DNA of 51,750 nt from an uncultured Ilumatobacter sp. (GTDB taxonomy: Bacteria; Actinomycetota; Acidimicrobiia; Acidimicrobiales; Ilumatobacteraceae). The notes below the pieces were generated by a model. The model saw only the letters and a list, made by a program, of their open reading frames with translations. It made no database searches and was not told the DNA's origin. Below are positions 17,235-25,490 of the stretch, piece by piece; within the stretch, counting starts at the first letter, position 1, and every line of letters starts with the position of its first letter. A program made the position numbers and the translations under genes. Where the stretch lies: the NCBI GenBank assembly GCA_937905835.1, contig CALCXK010000029.1, forward strand, positions 1-51,750, in the 5' to 3' direction.

Positions 17235-19142
17235 CAGGCAGAGCGCTGACTGCGGCACGGGTGCCGAATTATCGACGCGAATATCTACATCGCCGCTGAC
17301 CACATCGCCGGGCAAGAAGAACCCCTCGTTGCCGACCTCGGCGAAGTAGAAGTTCTCGATGGCGTCAACCGTGATCGTGTAACGGCCGTCGCCAGCTACG
17401 AGAGGTTCATCGATCATGACGACATCACCAGACGTGAAGATCGTGCGCGGCGTCGGTGAGTCGAGACCCTCGACCGACAGCTGCCAGTTGACTCCTGCTG
17501 CGAGCACCCCGTCACCATTCACCCCGTCACCATTCACCCCGTCACCATCACCATCGAGGTTGCCGGTTGCGTGGCGCACCCCGTCTGGCCTCTCGAGCGC
17601 AACCCATCTACCCTGCTCGGCGATCCAGACGCCGCTGCAGTCGCTCGTGACGCCCACGATGCCATCGCGCGGCACCGGGGTCGACTCATCGATGACCACG
17701 AGGCTGTCGTGGCCACCGCCGAAGATGGTGTCGTCGAGCGAATACCGCGCGTCGGTGAAACCGACCGTTTTGTAGCCGATGTTCCAGATCGCCAGCGATG
17801 CGTTGACCCAAAGGCCCCACACTGCGAGTACTGCGATACCGCCCTGAATAACTTGCTGACGTCCGATGTCGGCAAGCGGCCAGATCCCGATCGCAGCTGC
17901 CGCGATGAGCGGCGGCAGCATGTCGATGAGATAGCGGTTGGCGATGAACCCGATGAGGAACGACGGCAGGGCCCCGAGGGACGTTGCGACAACCACCACG
18001 ATCCATGTCAGGGCTCGCCGTCGGGCGAGCCAGACCAGGCCGATCACCGCAAGGACGACAAGCAGCAGTGCACTGACGGTGATTGACGATGCGGGCGTCG
18101 TTGACTCCACGGGGAAGTTGGCATAGTCGGGAGCCAACGGGCCATACCGGATACCGGGCACGAGCCGTTCGAAGCGGATGGTGTCGGGTCGCAGATATTG
18201 CGCAACCGTCGTCGGCAGGAAGCGCAACGAGAAGAAGCTTCCGCCCGTCCGCTCGAAGAACTCGGCACGCACCGCGTTGGTCAACGACAACAATTGGCGG
18301 TCGCCGGGCACCGCCATCAGCGTCCCGAACTTGGCGAAGTTCACCAGCATGTGCGCAATCAGCGGCAATACCCCGGCGCCGACAGCAAGCAGGGCAACCG
18401 GTCGGGCGGAAGTGTTACGACGTGCCCGCCAGACGAGCACCAGCCCACACATGCCAAGGGCGAACGACACACCGAAACCGATCGGTGCACGAGTCAACGT
18501 GGTGGCGAGCGCTGCGCCACCTGCGAGCAGCAGGGTTCGGCGGTTGGCGAACCCGTCGGCAGCCCATTCGACCGTGAACGTCACGGTCACGACGGCCAGC
18601 GCCAGCGCCCACAGTTCGGTCTCGTTGTAGACGCTGATCCAGCCGGAAGCGAAGAGCGCTGGCGACGCAAGAACTGCCGCGACGAAGGCGACGCGGGGCC
18701 ATGTGGCATCCGCCGAGGGACGGACCGACCGACGCGCCACGATTGCCAGCCGATCAGCCCAGCGAGCAAGCACGACCAAGGCAATGAGCATCGAGACCCG
18801 CACGAGGCGACCGACGAAAAAGTCGCCGAACAGGATCAGCGGCATGCGGACGACGGCAAGGAACGGCCCGTAGTACAGGTAGGTCGCACCGTCGATCAAG
18901 AAGCCCTCCGGGCCCGGCACAGCCGGGTTGACGGCGATGCGACCACGAAGAAAGACACGTGCTTGCTCGTCGTAGAAGTCGGAGCTGAACCCGGCCCGAG
19001 CGAAGAGGTCCCAGGGCCGACCTGCAGTGGAGATCAGCCAAAAAACGACGACAGCAATGAACGTGACCGCCCAGGTCTGGCGGCTGGCACGACGTTCGGA
19101 CGCAACAATGTCCCGATCGTGTTCAACAACCGCTGTGTTCAC
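17220..19142 (-). CDS. Large GT-C-type membrane protein, probable glycosyltransferase
   Basis: A 640-residue protein with a hydrophobic N-terminal two thirds (about ten segments) and a hydrophilic C-terminal domain of about 150 residues, the layout of lipid-linked-sugar-dependent GT-C transferases. The first loop contains SSDFYDEQARVFLRGRIAVN, with acidic residues where GT-C enzymes carry their catalytic Asp/Glu, and a later YLYYGPFLAV segment. The GTG start overlaps the upstream fusion gene by 4 bases. Within the C-terminal domain the sequence GDGDGVNGDGVNGDGV comes from a 15-bp tandem repeat. The exact family, donor and acceptor cannot be named. Confidence 0.65.
   Translation of the reverse strand: MNTAVVEHDRDIVASERRASRQTWAVTFIAVVVFWLISTAGRPWDLFARAGFSSDFYDEQARVFLRGRIAVNPAVPGPEGFLIDGATYLYYGPFLAVVRMPLILFGDFFVGRLVRVSMLIALVVLARWADRLAIVARRSVRPSADATWPRVAFVAAVLASPALFASGWISVYNETELWALALAVVTVTFTVEWAADGFANRRTLLLAGGAALATTLTRAPIGFGVSFALGMCGLVLVWRARRNTSARPVALLAVGAGVLPLIAHMLVNFAKFGTLMAVPGDRQLLSLTNAVRAEFFERTGGSFFSLRFLPTTVAQYLRPDTIRFERLVPGIRYGPLAPDYANFPVESTTPASSITVSALLLVVLAVIGLVWLARRRALTWIVVVVATSLGALPSFLIGFIANRYLIDMLPPLIAAAAIGIWPLADIGRQQVIQGGIAVLAVWGLWVNASLAIWNIGYKTVGFTDARYSLDDTIFGGGHDSLVVIDESTPVPRDGIVGVTSDCSGVWIAEQGRWVALERPDGVRHATGNLDGDGDGVNGDGVNGDGVLAAGVNWQLSVEGLDSPTPRTIFTSGDVVMIDEPLVAGDGRYTITVDAIENFYFAEVGNEGFFLPGDVVSGDVDIRVDNSAPVPQSALCLSLNN
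17505..17549 (-). repeat. Three tandem copies of a 15-bp unit inside a coding region
   Basis: On the + strand the unit caccccgtcaccatt is repeated three times, the last copy ending in c rather than t. On the coding strand it encodes repeats of Asn-Gly-Asp-Gly-Val within the extracytoplasmic tail of the GT-C protein. The unit is five codons long, so length variation would keep the frame. Confidence 0.9.
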
Positions 19143-20587
19143 AGGGCCGGTGCGTCGCGCACGTGCGGTGCGGCGACCAGCGACACCACAAACTGGTACG
19201 CGAACATCGTTGGCCAGATGCGGGTAGCGAGCCGATCGACACTGGCCACAGCAAAGCCGATGGGGCCGCCAATACCGAGAACCTCAAGTGGAAGACCAGC
19301 ATGACACTCGGCCTGCGTGGTGAGCCCGGCATTGTCGAGCAGCCGACGGAAACTCCGGCGAGTAAAGAAGCGGAGGTGGGTCCGGTCGAGAATGCCCCGC
19401 TGGTCGTAGTCGAAGAAACCTGCTGCCGTGCGGCACCGTGGGTACCAGTGCCCGAAGTTCGGCACGCTCGCGATGATTGTTCCGCCCGGTCGCATTGCGC
19501 CAGCCAACTCGGCGACGAGTAAGTCGGGCCGAGCGACATGTTCGATGACATCGGCGGCGATCACGACGTCAAAGTCGGAGCCAATCGCTTCGGGAAGGCC
19601 GTTCTCGAGGTTGGCGACAAAAAACGCGTCGGTGCGCTCACGGACGCCTTCAGATTCGGCGATGTCGACTCCGGTGACGTGATGCCCTCGCTGACGGAGC
19701 ACCGCGGCCACATGGCCGGGCCCGCATCCGACATCGAGGATGCGGAGTGGCTGACCGCTGCCAGGAAGGCCAGCAATCAGATCGAGCACCTTGCCGTGTG
19801 AGCTACCCGGCGACGGTTTGAACTGGTATTCCTCAGCGACCTGGGCCAAGTCACCGCGTCCGAAGCCGGCGCTGCCGAGGCGATGCCGAGTGGTGTCGAC
19901 CATGATCTTGGCGGCGTAGGCAAGACCGTTGACGCGAGAGATCTCGTCGCCGTAGTACGTCGGAATCGGTACTTCGACGATCTTCTTGCTGGCTCCGAGG
20001 AGTTGCAGAATGATCTCAGTATCGAAGTCGAAGTCGTTGCTGTTTCCGACAAACGCCAGATCGGCAAGAGCGCTCACCCGATAGGCCCGGTAGCCCGAGT
20101 GCCACTCGCTGAGCCCGGCGCCGGTCAGCGCGTTCTGCGCGGTCGTCAAGATGCGGTTACCAACGAACTTGTAGAGCGGCATGCCGCCGCGTCGAGCACC
20201 GCCGCGATCAAGCATGCGCGAGCCGAACACGGCATCGGCGTCGCCCGTCACGATCGGCTCGATGAGGTCCGGCAGCTTCTCGGGGGCGTACTGCCCGTCA
20301 CCATGCAGCAGCACCACGACATCCCAGCCGTGGTCGATCGCATATCGGTAGCCAGCCTTCTGGTTGCCGCCATAGCCGAGGTTCTCGTCGTGCCGAACGA
20401 TCGTCAGCGCAATGTCTGTGCCACCTGCGGCGTACTCGTGCGCGACCTCGGTGGTGCGATCCGACGAGTGGTCGTCCATCACGAGGACTTCTGCCAACTG
20501 CGACCGCAATTCGGTCGGGATGCGATCAAGCACCCAGCGCAGCGTGTCTTGGGCCTCGTAGGCCACCACCAGTACGCCGACTTTCAC
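19139..20587 (-). CDS. Fused GT2 glycosyltransferase and SAM-dependent methyltransferase
   Basis: A two-domain protein of 482 residues. Residues 1-230 form a GT2 domain of the polyprenyl-phosphate glycosyltransferase type: VLVVAYEAQDTLRWVL at the start, VMDDHSSD at 36-43, the metal motif in LLHGDGQYAPE near 97, and GSRMLDRGG. Residues 280 to about 480 form a class I methyltransferase with the SAM-binding motif ILDVGCGPGHVAAVL at 283-297 and VDIAES after it. No membrane segment is evident between the domains. The start is GTG at 20587, with a -10 box 7 bases upstream; an upstream ATG at 20707 lies inside the divergent gene. It may make a lipid-linked sugar and methylate it or a related glycan. 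Confidence 0.8.
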   Translation of the reverse strand: MKVGVLVVAYEAQDTLRWVLDRIPTELRSQLAEVLVMDDHSSDRTTEVAHEYAAGGTDIALTIVRHDENLGYGGNQKAGYRYAIDHGWDVVVLLHGDGQYAPEKLPDLIEPIVTGDADAVFGSRMLDRGGARRGGMPLYKFVGNRILTTAQNALTGAGLSEWHSGYRAYRVSALADLAFVGNSNDFDFDTEIILQLLGASKKIVEVPIPTYYGDEISRVNGLAYAAKIMVDTTRHRLGSAGFGRGDLAQVAEEYQFKPSPGSSHGKVLDLIAGLPGSGQPLRILDVGCGPGHVAAVLRQRGHHVTGVDIAESEGVRERTDAFFVANLENGLPEAIGSDFDVVIAADVIEHVARPDLLVAELAGAMRPGGTIIASVPNFGHWYPRCRTAAGFFDYDQRGILDRTHLRFFTRRSFRRLLDNAGLTTQAECHAGLPLEVLGIGGPIGFAVASVDRLATRIWPTMFAYQFVVSLVAAPHVRDAPAL

Positions 20588-20594
20588 GGCTGCA

Positions 20595-20600
20595 AGAGTA
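20595..20600 (-). promoter_or_regulatory. Candidate leaderless -10 box for the GT2-methyltransferase gene
   Basis: Read on the - strand the sequence is TACTCT, followed by 7 bases and then GTG at 20587. This matches TANNNT with the spacing needed for transcription to start on the start codon. It lies 35 bases from an outward-facing box for the divergent gene. Confidence 0.5.
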
Positions 20601-20635
20601 CCGCCCGTGGGCGCGGGTGCTCGGCATGGCGCATC

Positions 20636-20641
20636 TACACT
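20636..20641 (+). promoter_or_regulatory. Candidate -10 box for the divergent methyltransferase gene
   Basis: TACACT lies 8 bases before the GTG at 20650, a spacing that allows a leaderless or nearly leaderless transcript. It faces away from the box at 20595-20600, so the 62-base interval between the two genes would hold two divergent promoters. No -35 motif is obvious. Confidence 0.5.
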
Positions 20642-20649
20642 ACGGATCC

Positions 20650-21411
20650 GTGACTGCCGGGCCCGAGAACGAAGCTGTTGAGTTCGCTGCGGTACTCGAA
20701 CCCACACCGCTCGAGCGGCAACAACTCGCCATCAGTGACTCGGCAAGACACACGTTCTGGCACTGGGTTCGCTTCGATGTGGTCGCTCGTGTGGTGACCC
20801 GGGCAGGTGTCGACACGGTGGTCGACATCGGAGCTGGCTCCGGAATGCTCGGCGACTGGTTACGAGAGCGCCACCCGAGCATCGGCTACCGATTTCAAGA
20901 GCTGTCTTCGACCCTCGATGCAGCGCTTGTCGACCAGTTCGGCGCCGACGCCCGCCACTCCCCCGATGCACCGATTCGCGATGCCGTGGTCACCCTGCTC
21001 GACGTGATCGAACACATCGAAGATTCTGGTTCCTTCCTGCGAGCAGTCTTCGACCGGATGGAGCCTGGTGGCAGCCTCGTTGTCACAGTGCCAGCGTTGC
21101 AGTGGGCATTCTCCTCATGGGACACCGAACTCGGCCACTACCGCCGCTACTCAAAGAAGTCATTGCGAACGGAACTGGAAGCTGCAGGCTTCATCGTCGA
21201 CAACGTCGGCTACCTGTTTCCTGAAATGTTGCCGCTCCTGCCGATCCGCAAGCTCCGGCGGGCACAGCGCGAGAGTGCCGACTTCCCTGAGTTGAGCCCC
21301 TGGCTGAACCATGTCGGCTACCTGATCAGCTCGACCACGGCACGACTCAGCAGGGTGTGGCCAGGCGGAACGTCGGTCGCCGCTGTGGCTCATCGGCCCG
21401 AGGCTCGATGA
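20650..21411 (+). CDS. Class I SAM-dependent methyltransferase
   Basis: A 253-residue methyltransferase. The SAM-binding motif VVDIGAGSGMLGDWL lies near residue 58, and an acidic VTLLDVIEHIEDSGSFL segment near residue 115 corresponds to motif II/III of the Methyltransf_11/23 families. HYRRYSKKSLRTELEAAGF is the common helix of sugar and small-molecule methyltransferases clustered with glycosyltransferases. GTG at 20650 was chosen because of the -10 box directly upstream; in-frame ATGs at 20617 and 20626 would place codons before that box. It overlaps the following GT2 gene by 4 bases, so substrate is probably a lipid-linked sugar or glycan end. Confidence 0.8.
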   Translation: MTAGPENEAVEFAAVLEPTPLERQQLAISDSARHTFWHWVRFDVVARVVTRAGVDTVVDIGAGSGMLGDWLRERHPSIGYRFQELSSTLDAALVDQFGADARHSPDAPIRDAVVTLLDVIEHIEDSGSFLRAVFDRMEPGGSLVVTVPALQWAFSSWDTELGHYRRYSKKSLRTELEAAGFIVDNVGYLFPEMLPLLPIRKLRRAQRESADFPELSPWLNHVGYLISSTTARLSRVWPGGTSVAAVAHRPEAR

Positions 21412-22298
21412 TGACGACCTGCTGGGTGGTCAGCCCCATGCTGCATGACACCGAGTCGTTCGTCCGGTTGCGGGCCGACGTCGCCGCGGCCTGTACGCAG
21501 CGCTCTGAGACGATTCGACATCTGGTCATCGACGACTCCGCTGGCACCGACACCGATGTCGCCCGGCTGAGCGAATTCGAAGATGTCGAGGTATTGACAC
21601 CAGCATTCAATCTCGGCCATCAGCGAGCCATCGTGTTCGGTCTGCGTGAGCTCGCCCCACGGCTCGCACCCGATGACCTGGTCGTCACCATGGACTCCGA
21701 CGGCGAGGACCAGCCCGCCGACGTTCCCCGACTACTCGGAGCACTCGATGACGGTCCCGTTGCCTTGGCACTCGCTGAACGAACGACTCGCTCAGAAGGC
21801 CTGCGCTTCCGGGTCATGTACCTGGTTTTCCGGGCGGCATTTCGCATCCTTACCGGCACAACGGTCAAGTCGGGCAACTTCGCAGCGCAGCGTGCTGACT
21901 CGCTGAAAGCCACCATTCATCACCCGAGCTTCGACCTCTGCTATTCATCGACCTTGCTCGAACTCAAGCGGGCAACCACGTTGGTACCGTGTGCTCGAGG
22001 GAGTCGCTACGCCGGCAAGTCTCGAATGAACACCTATTCGCTGATGGCACACGGTGTACGAATGCTCCTTCCGATGGCCGAGCGGATCGCTGTTCGCCTG
22101 ATGATCGTCTCAGCCCTCAGTGGCGTGGCGCTCCTGATTGGCCTACTGGGCGGAGCCATCGGATTGCTCGACGGCATCGACGCCGACGTGCGACTCGCGC
22201 TCCTCGGCACGAACGCGGTGGTCTTCGCGGCCAGCTTCACCGCATTCGTCGTGCTGTTCTCGAGCTTCGCTCGGCCCACCGGTCCGGGCCGTGTCTGA
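21408..22298 (+). CDS. GT2 glycosyltransferase with two C-terminal membrane helices (GtrB/ArnC-like)
   Basis: A 296-residue GT2 protein of the polyprenyl-phosphate glycosyltransferase group. It opens with CWVVSPMLHDTESF, has the NLGHQRAIVFGL segment, the metal-binding MDSDGEDQP near residue 105 and two hydrophobic helices at the C-terminus (about residues 225-290), as in GtrB/ArnC proteins that act at the membrane. The ATG overlaps the methyltransferase stop by 4 bases, and its end overlaps the next gene by 8 bases. A second ATG at 21411 is an equally possible start. It probably charges polyprenyl phosphate with a sugar used by the membrane protein encoded next. Confidence 0.8.
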   Translation: MMTTCWVVSPMLHDTESFVRLRADVAAACTQRSETIRHLVIDDSAGTDTDVARLSEFEDVEVLTPAFNLGHQRAIVFGLRELAPRLAPDDLVVTMDSDGEDQPADVPRLLGALDDGPVALALAERTTRSEGLRFRVMYLVFRAAFRILTGTTVKSGNFAAQRADSLKATIHHPSFDLCYSSTLLELKRATTLVPCARGSRYAGKSRMNTYSLMAHGVRMLLPMAERIAVRLMIVSALSGVALLIGLLGGAIGLLDGIDADVRLALLGTNAVVFAASFTAFVVLFSSFARPTGPGRV

Positions 22299-24135
22299 GT
22301 CGTCTGGCCAGCACCCCCGGCTCGACCAACTGGTTCGTGTTGGCCTGGTGGCGGCGATCATCCTTCCGATCATCACCGCGGTCACCCGCTCGCTCCGGAC
22401 CGACTGGTTCCCGATCGGCGACAACGCACTGCTCTTCATTCGCGCTCGCGATGTGTGGACTGACCACCACCCGCTGCTCGGATCGTGGACGTCTGCTTCG
22501 CTGAGCCTCGGTGAGGACGTCAACAACCCCGGCTCGATGTTCGACTGGCTGATCGCTCCTTGGGCTCACCTGTTATCGCCCGGTCCGGCTGCAGCCGTCG
22601 GCGTCGCGACGATCAACATCGGCTGCGTCATCGGCATCTCGGTGGTCGCGCGGCGCATCGGCGGGTGGAGCTTCGAGCGGGTGATGCTCATCGTGACTGC
22701 GGCCCTCACGTGGTCGATGGGCAGCGAGTTGCTGATCGATATCTGGCAGGCCAACGCGCTGATCCTGCCGTTCGTGCTCTTCCTCCTGATGATGCTCGGC
22801 CTCACGGTCGGCGACCGGGCGCTCGTCCCATGGGCACTGGGCGTCGGCACACTCCTGGTGCAGACGCACGTCAGCTACGCGTACATCTTCTTTTTCCTGA
22901 TCCTCGGTACTGCAGCGGCCTGGGTGCTCCACAGCCGTGCCACCGATACAGATCCAGTTGCCGCGTTCCGGCAGGGCCTGCGTTCCCGTACAACGATGGT
23001 CGGCGTCGGTGTGATCGCTGTCCTGTGGGCACAGCCGCTCATCGAGCAGTTCTTCGTCGAGGGAAAGGGCAACCTCGCGCGGCTGATCAGCAACTCCGGC
23101 GGCGGCGAGCTCAGCCTTGGCCCTTCCGCTGCTGTTCGAATCGTCTCTGCCGTCGGAGTCCTGCCTCCGTGGTGGGCGCGCAGCGGCTACGCGAACACCG
23201 TGCGCGTGACGCCCCTCGCGAATGGCGAACTGCTGATCCCCGGGCTGCCGTCGCTTCCCCTCGCTGTGCTGACGGTGGTCGCACTCTTGGCTGCGATCAT
23301 CGGGTTGACGGTGCTCAGTCGACGTGCGGGGCTCCATCGCCAAGCCACCGCGGGAACGTTGGTGCTGGTGGCCGTCGTGGGCATGCTCGTGTCGTTAAGC
23401 ATCCTGACCATCGGCCAGGTCGGGCTTTCACCGCACCATGTCCGGTGGATCTGGCCCATGTTGGCCGTTGTGCACGGCGTTCTCGCCTGGTTGGCCGTGA
23501 CGAATATCCACGTGAGAAAACCGGAGATCTCATGGTCGTGGGCTACGCCGATCGCTGCCGGCCTCGTACTGGCCACTGGTGCGGCGAACCTGCCGTTCCA
23601 TGCACAACGGTCAGGACCGGTTGCCGCGTACGATCGCATGCCCGTTATGCGCGAGGTCCGTCCCGGGCTCGATCAGTTCGCATTGGCCATCGCTGACCGC
23701 ACACCCGTGGTGTTCGACGTGTCAAACCTCGTCGCCTTCGAGCCGTACAGCGCCACGATAATGATGTGGCTGCAAGAGCGCGACGTCGAGTTCCGCGTGG
23801 CCGACGATGTGCTTGCCCGTCAGCTCGGTCCGAGCCGTATTGCCAGCGGCGACGAGGCGGTCTGGATGTTTCAGCTCCAGGGCACTTCGGCAATCACGTA
23901 TGACGGCCCAGCATGTCCGGTTGTCGTCGTGAGCGCTCTGTCTGACCTCGACGAAGTGCGTGCCGCTGCGACGCTCGCTGAAGTAGTAGCTGCATCCGGT
24001 GCTGATCCGGTCGACGTTCTTGACGGACTCATCGATACGCCCAGCTTGGTGTCACAAGCAGAAGCCGACAACCTCGGTACCTGGGCCTTCACCAGCTACG
24101 GACTTTTCGCCGACGGCCTCCCCTGCACCGAATGA
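22291..24135 (+). CDS. GT-C-type membrane protein, probable glycosyltransferase (paralogue A)
   Basis: A 614-residue protein with a polytopic N-terminal region of about 470 residues and a soluble C-terminal part. The first periplasmic loop reads GDNALLFIRARDVWTDHHPLLGSW, with an Asp-Asn pair and Arg-Asp, and is followed by WSMGSELLIDIWQANALILPFVLF and VQTHVSYAY. The same three landmarks occur in the proteins encoded at 25491-27227 and 27224-29053, so the three are paralogues. GTG at 22291 overlaps the upstream GT2 gene by 8 bases; a longer frame from 22138 is a shadow of that gene. Membrane-embedded transfer of a lipid-linked sugar is the likely role. Confidence 0.68.
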   Translation: MSESSGQHPRLDQLVRVGLVAAIILPIITAVTRSLRTDWFPIGDNALLFIRARDVWTDHHPLLGSWTSASLSLGEDVNNPGSMFDWLIAPWAHLLSPGPAAAVGVATINIGCVIGISVVARRIGGWSFERVMLIVTAALTWSMGSELLIDIWQANALILPFVLFLLMMLGLTVGDRALVPWALGVGTLLVQTHVSYAYIFFFLILGTAAAWVLHSRATDTDPVAAFRQGLRSRTTMVGVGVIAVLWAQPLIEQFFVEGKGNLARLISNSGGGELSLGPSAAVRIVSAVGVLPPWWARSGYANTVRVTPLANGELLIPGLPSLPLAVLTVVALLAAIIGLTVLSRRAGLHRQATAGTLVLVAVVGMLVSLSILTIGQVGLSPHHVRWIWPMLAVVHGVLAWLAVTNIHVRKPEISWSWATPIAAGLVLATGAANLPFHAQRSGPVAAYDRMPVMREVRPGLDQFALAIADRTPVVFDVSNLVAFEPYSATIMMWLQERDVEFRVADDVLARQLGPSRIASGDEAVWMFQLQGTSAITYDGPACPVVVVSALSDLDEVRAAATLAEVVAASGADPVDVLDGLIDTPSLVSQAEADNLGTWAFTSYGLFADGLPCTE

Positions 24136-24188
24136 CATTCTCCAGGGGTAGAGGTGACGACGCTGTGACAGGCTCTTGGGCTTGTGTA

Positions 24189-25343
24189 TCAGGCCGTGAG
24201 GATGGCGTAGGTGGCCAGAAGGGGGCCGGCACCGCGGCGATCGCCGGTGAGCGACGCTTCCATCTTGTTCATCACGTAGCTGAAGCTGAGATGCAGGTCC
24301 ATGTCGATGATCGCCAAGGACCCGCCCCAACCACCCCAGTAGCACGTGCGCGGGTTTGGCAGCGGCAGCATCGGGCCAGGCAGGCCGAACCCCATCCCGA
24401 GACGAAGATCAGTACCCAGCAGCACCATGTCCATCCCTTCGGCTTGCACATCGAAGATCCGCTCGAGCCCCTCCGGGGAAATAATCTGCTGGCCGCCTGC
24501 GACGCCACCATTTGCGGTGAGCGTGTGGATCGCTGCAACAGAACGAGCATTGCCGTGGCCGCCAGCGGCCGGCACCTCTGCCCGCCGCCACGGGATTGTC
24601 GAGGAAAATGCGGCATCCATCGCCGGATTGCTGAACGTGCGCGAAGCAATCGACGACGGATCAACCTCCGGAGCGTTCGGATCGTCGCCGAGTCCGAAGG
24701 GTGGTGCGATGACGTGAGCGATACGCGAGTCGTGTTCAGCGCTCGTGCCGATATGGAAGTCGGCACCGAGCGGTCCGGTGATTTCGTCGGCGAAGAACTG
24801 TCCAAGTGATCGACCGGTCACCCGGTTGACGATTTCGCCGAGCAGATAGCCCTGACTCAACGCGTGGTAACCCGATCCGGAGCCGGGTTCCCACCATGGC
24901 GCCTGGGACGCGTGGAGCCCAACGAGTTTGTCGTGGTCAAGCAAATCGCTCATCTCAAGTGGCGCATCCCATCCGGACAGCCCAGCGGTGTGGCCCATAA
25001 TGTGGCGGGTGGCGATCTGATCCTTACCGCCGGCAGCGAACTCAGGCCAGTAGGTAGCGACGGGCGCGTACAGGTCGAGTTCTCCCCGGTCGGCCAACAA
25101 CAGACAACACAGGAACGACATCGTCTTGGTGGTCGACCAGACGTTGACGATTGTGTCTTCGGCCCACGGGCGCTCGCCGTTGTCATATGTGGCCGTGCCG
25201 CCCCACAGGTCGAAGACCACCTCACCGTTGACGGTTGCGCAGACGGATGCGCCGACCTCGCCGTGACGCTCCCAGTTGGCTGCGAACGCGTCACGAACGG
25301 CCTCGAATCCGGGGGCGACTGTTCCGTGGATCTCCATGCTCAT
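24189..25343 (-). CDS. Class-C beta-lactamase-fold serine hydrolase (EstB-like esterase)
   Basis: A 384-residue serine hydrolase of the beta-lactamase/transpeptidase-like family. The nucleophile motif is S-T-T-K at residues 70-73, and Tyr159 in GSGYHALSQGYLLGE is the second catalytic residue; as in EstB-type esterases the Y-x-N motif is not conserved (Y-H-A). The KTG-box equivalent is probably the Gly-rich GGWGGS near residue 350. No signal peptide is seen, which favours a cytoplasmic esterase or lipase over a beta-lactamase. It stands alone, convergent with the GT-C gene and unrelated to its neighbours in function. A -10 box lies 6 bases upstream of the ATG. Confidence 0.83.
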   Translation of the reverse strand: MSMEIHGTVAPGFEAVRDAFAANWERHGEVGASVCATVNGEVVFDLWGGTATYDNGERPWAEDTIVNVWSTTKTMSFLCCLLLADRGELDLYAPVATYWPEFAAGGKDQIATRHIMGHTAGLSGWDAPLEMSDLLDHDKLVGLHASQAPWWEPGSGSGYHALSQGYLLGEIVNRVTGRSLGQFFADEITGPLGADFHIGTSAEHDSRIAHVIAPPFGLGDDPNAPEVDPSSIASRTFSNPAMDAAFSSTIPWRRAEVPAAGGHGNARSVAAIHTLTANGGVAGGQQIISPEGLERIFDVQAEGMDMVLLGTDLRLGMGFGLPGPMLPLPNPRTCYWGGWGGSLAIIDMDLHLSFSYVMNKMEASLTGDRRGAGPLLATYAILTA

Positions 25344-25349
25344 GTTTCG

Positions 25350-25355
25350 ACCGTA
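25350..25355 (-). promoter_or_regulatory. Candidate leaderless -10 box for the EstB-like gene
   Basis: Read on the - strand the box is TACGGT, followed by 6 bases and the ATG at 25343. The spacing puts the transcription start on the start codon. The rest of the 147-base gap up to the next gene (25344-25490) shows no other recognisable feature. Confidence 0.45.
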
Positions 25356-25490
25356 GTGATGAAGTGCTCTGTCGGCCGACCTGGATGCAGGCCCGACGTG
25401 CCTGATTTGATCGCAAGAACCGTGTGGAGAAACCGAGGACGACGCAAAAGAGACACGACAAGGCCGTCCGGTATTGTCCGGCTGACGCGG

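Noticed and set aside
18198..19304. A 368-codon open frame on the + strand
   Set aside because: Antisense to the GT-C gene at 17220-19142, and its product is Gln/Arg/His-rich with no domain or promoter.
22560..23696. A 378-codon + strand frame
   Set aside because: Out-of-frame shadow of the GT-C gene at 22291-24135; Arg-rich composition without motifs.
24136..24188. Possible terminator between convergent genes (ACAGGC...GCTTGT)
   Set aside because: The stem is only six pairs including a G-T pair, with no T-run, so it is not supportable.
24189..25343. Beta-lactamase resistance gene
   Set aside because: No signal peptide and no Y-x-N motif; the protein fits EstB-like esterases of the same fold.
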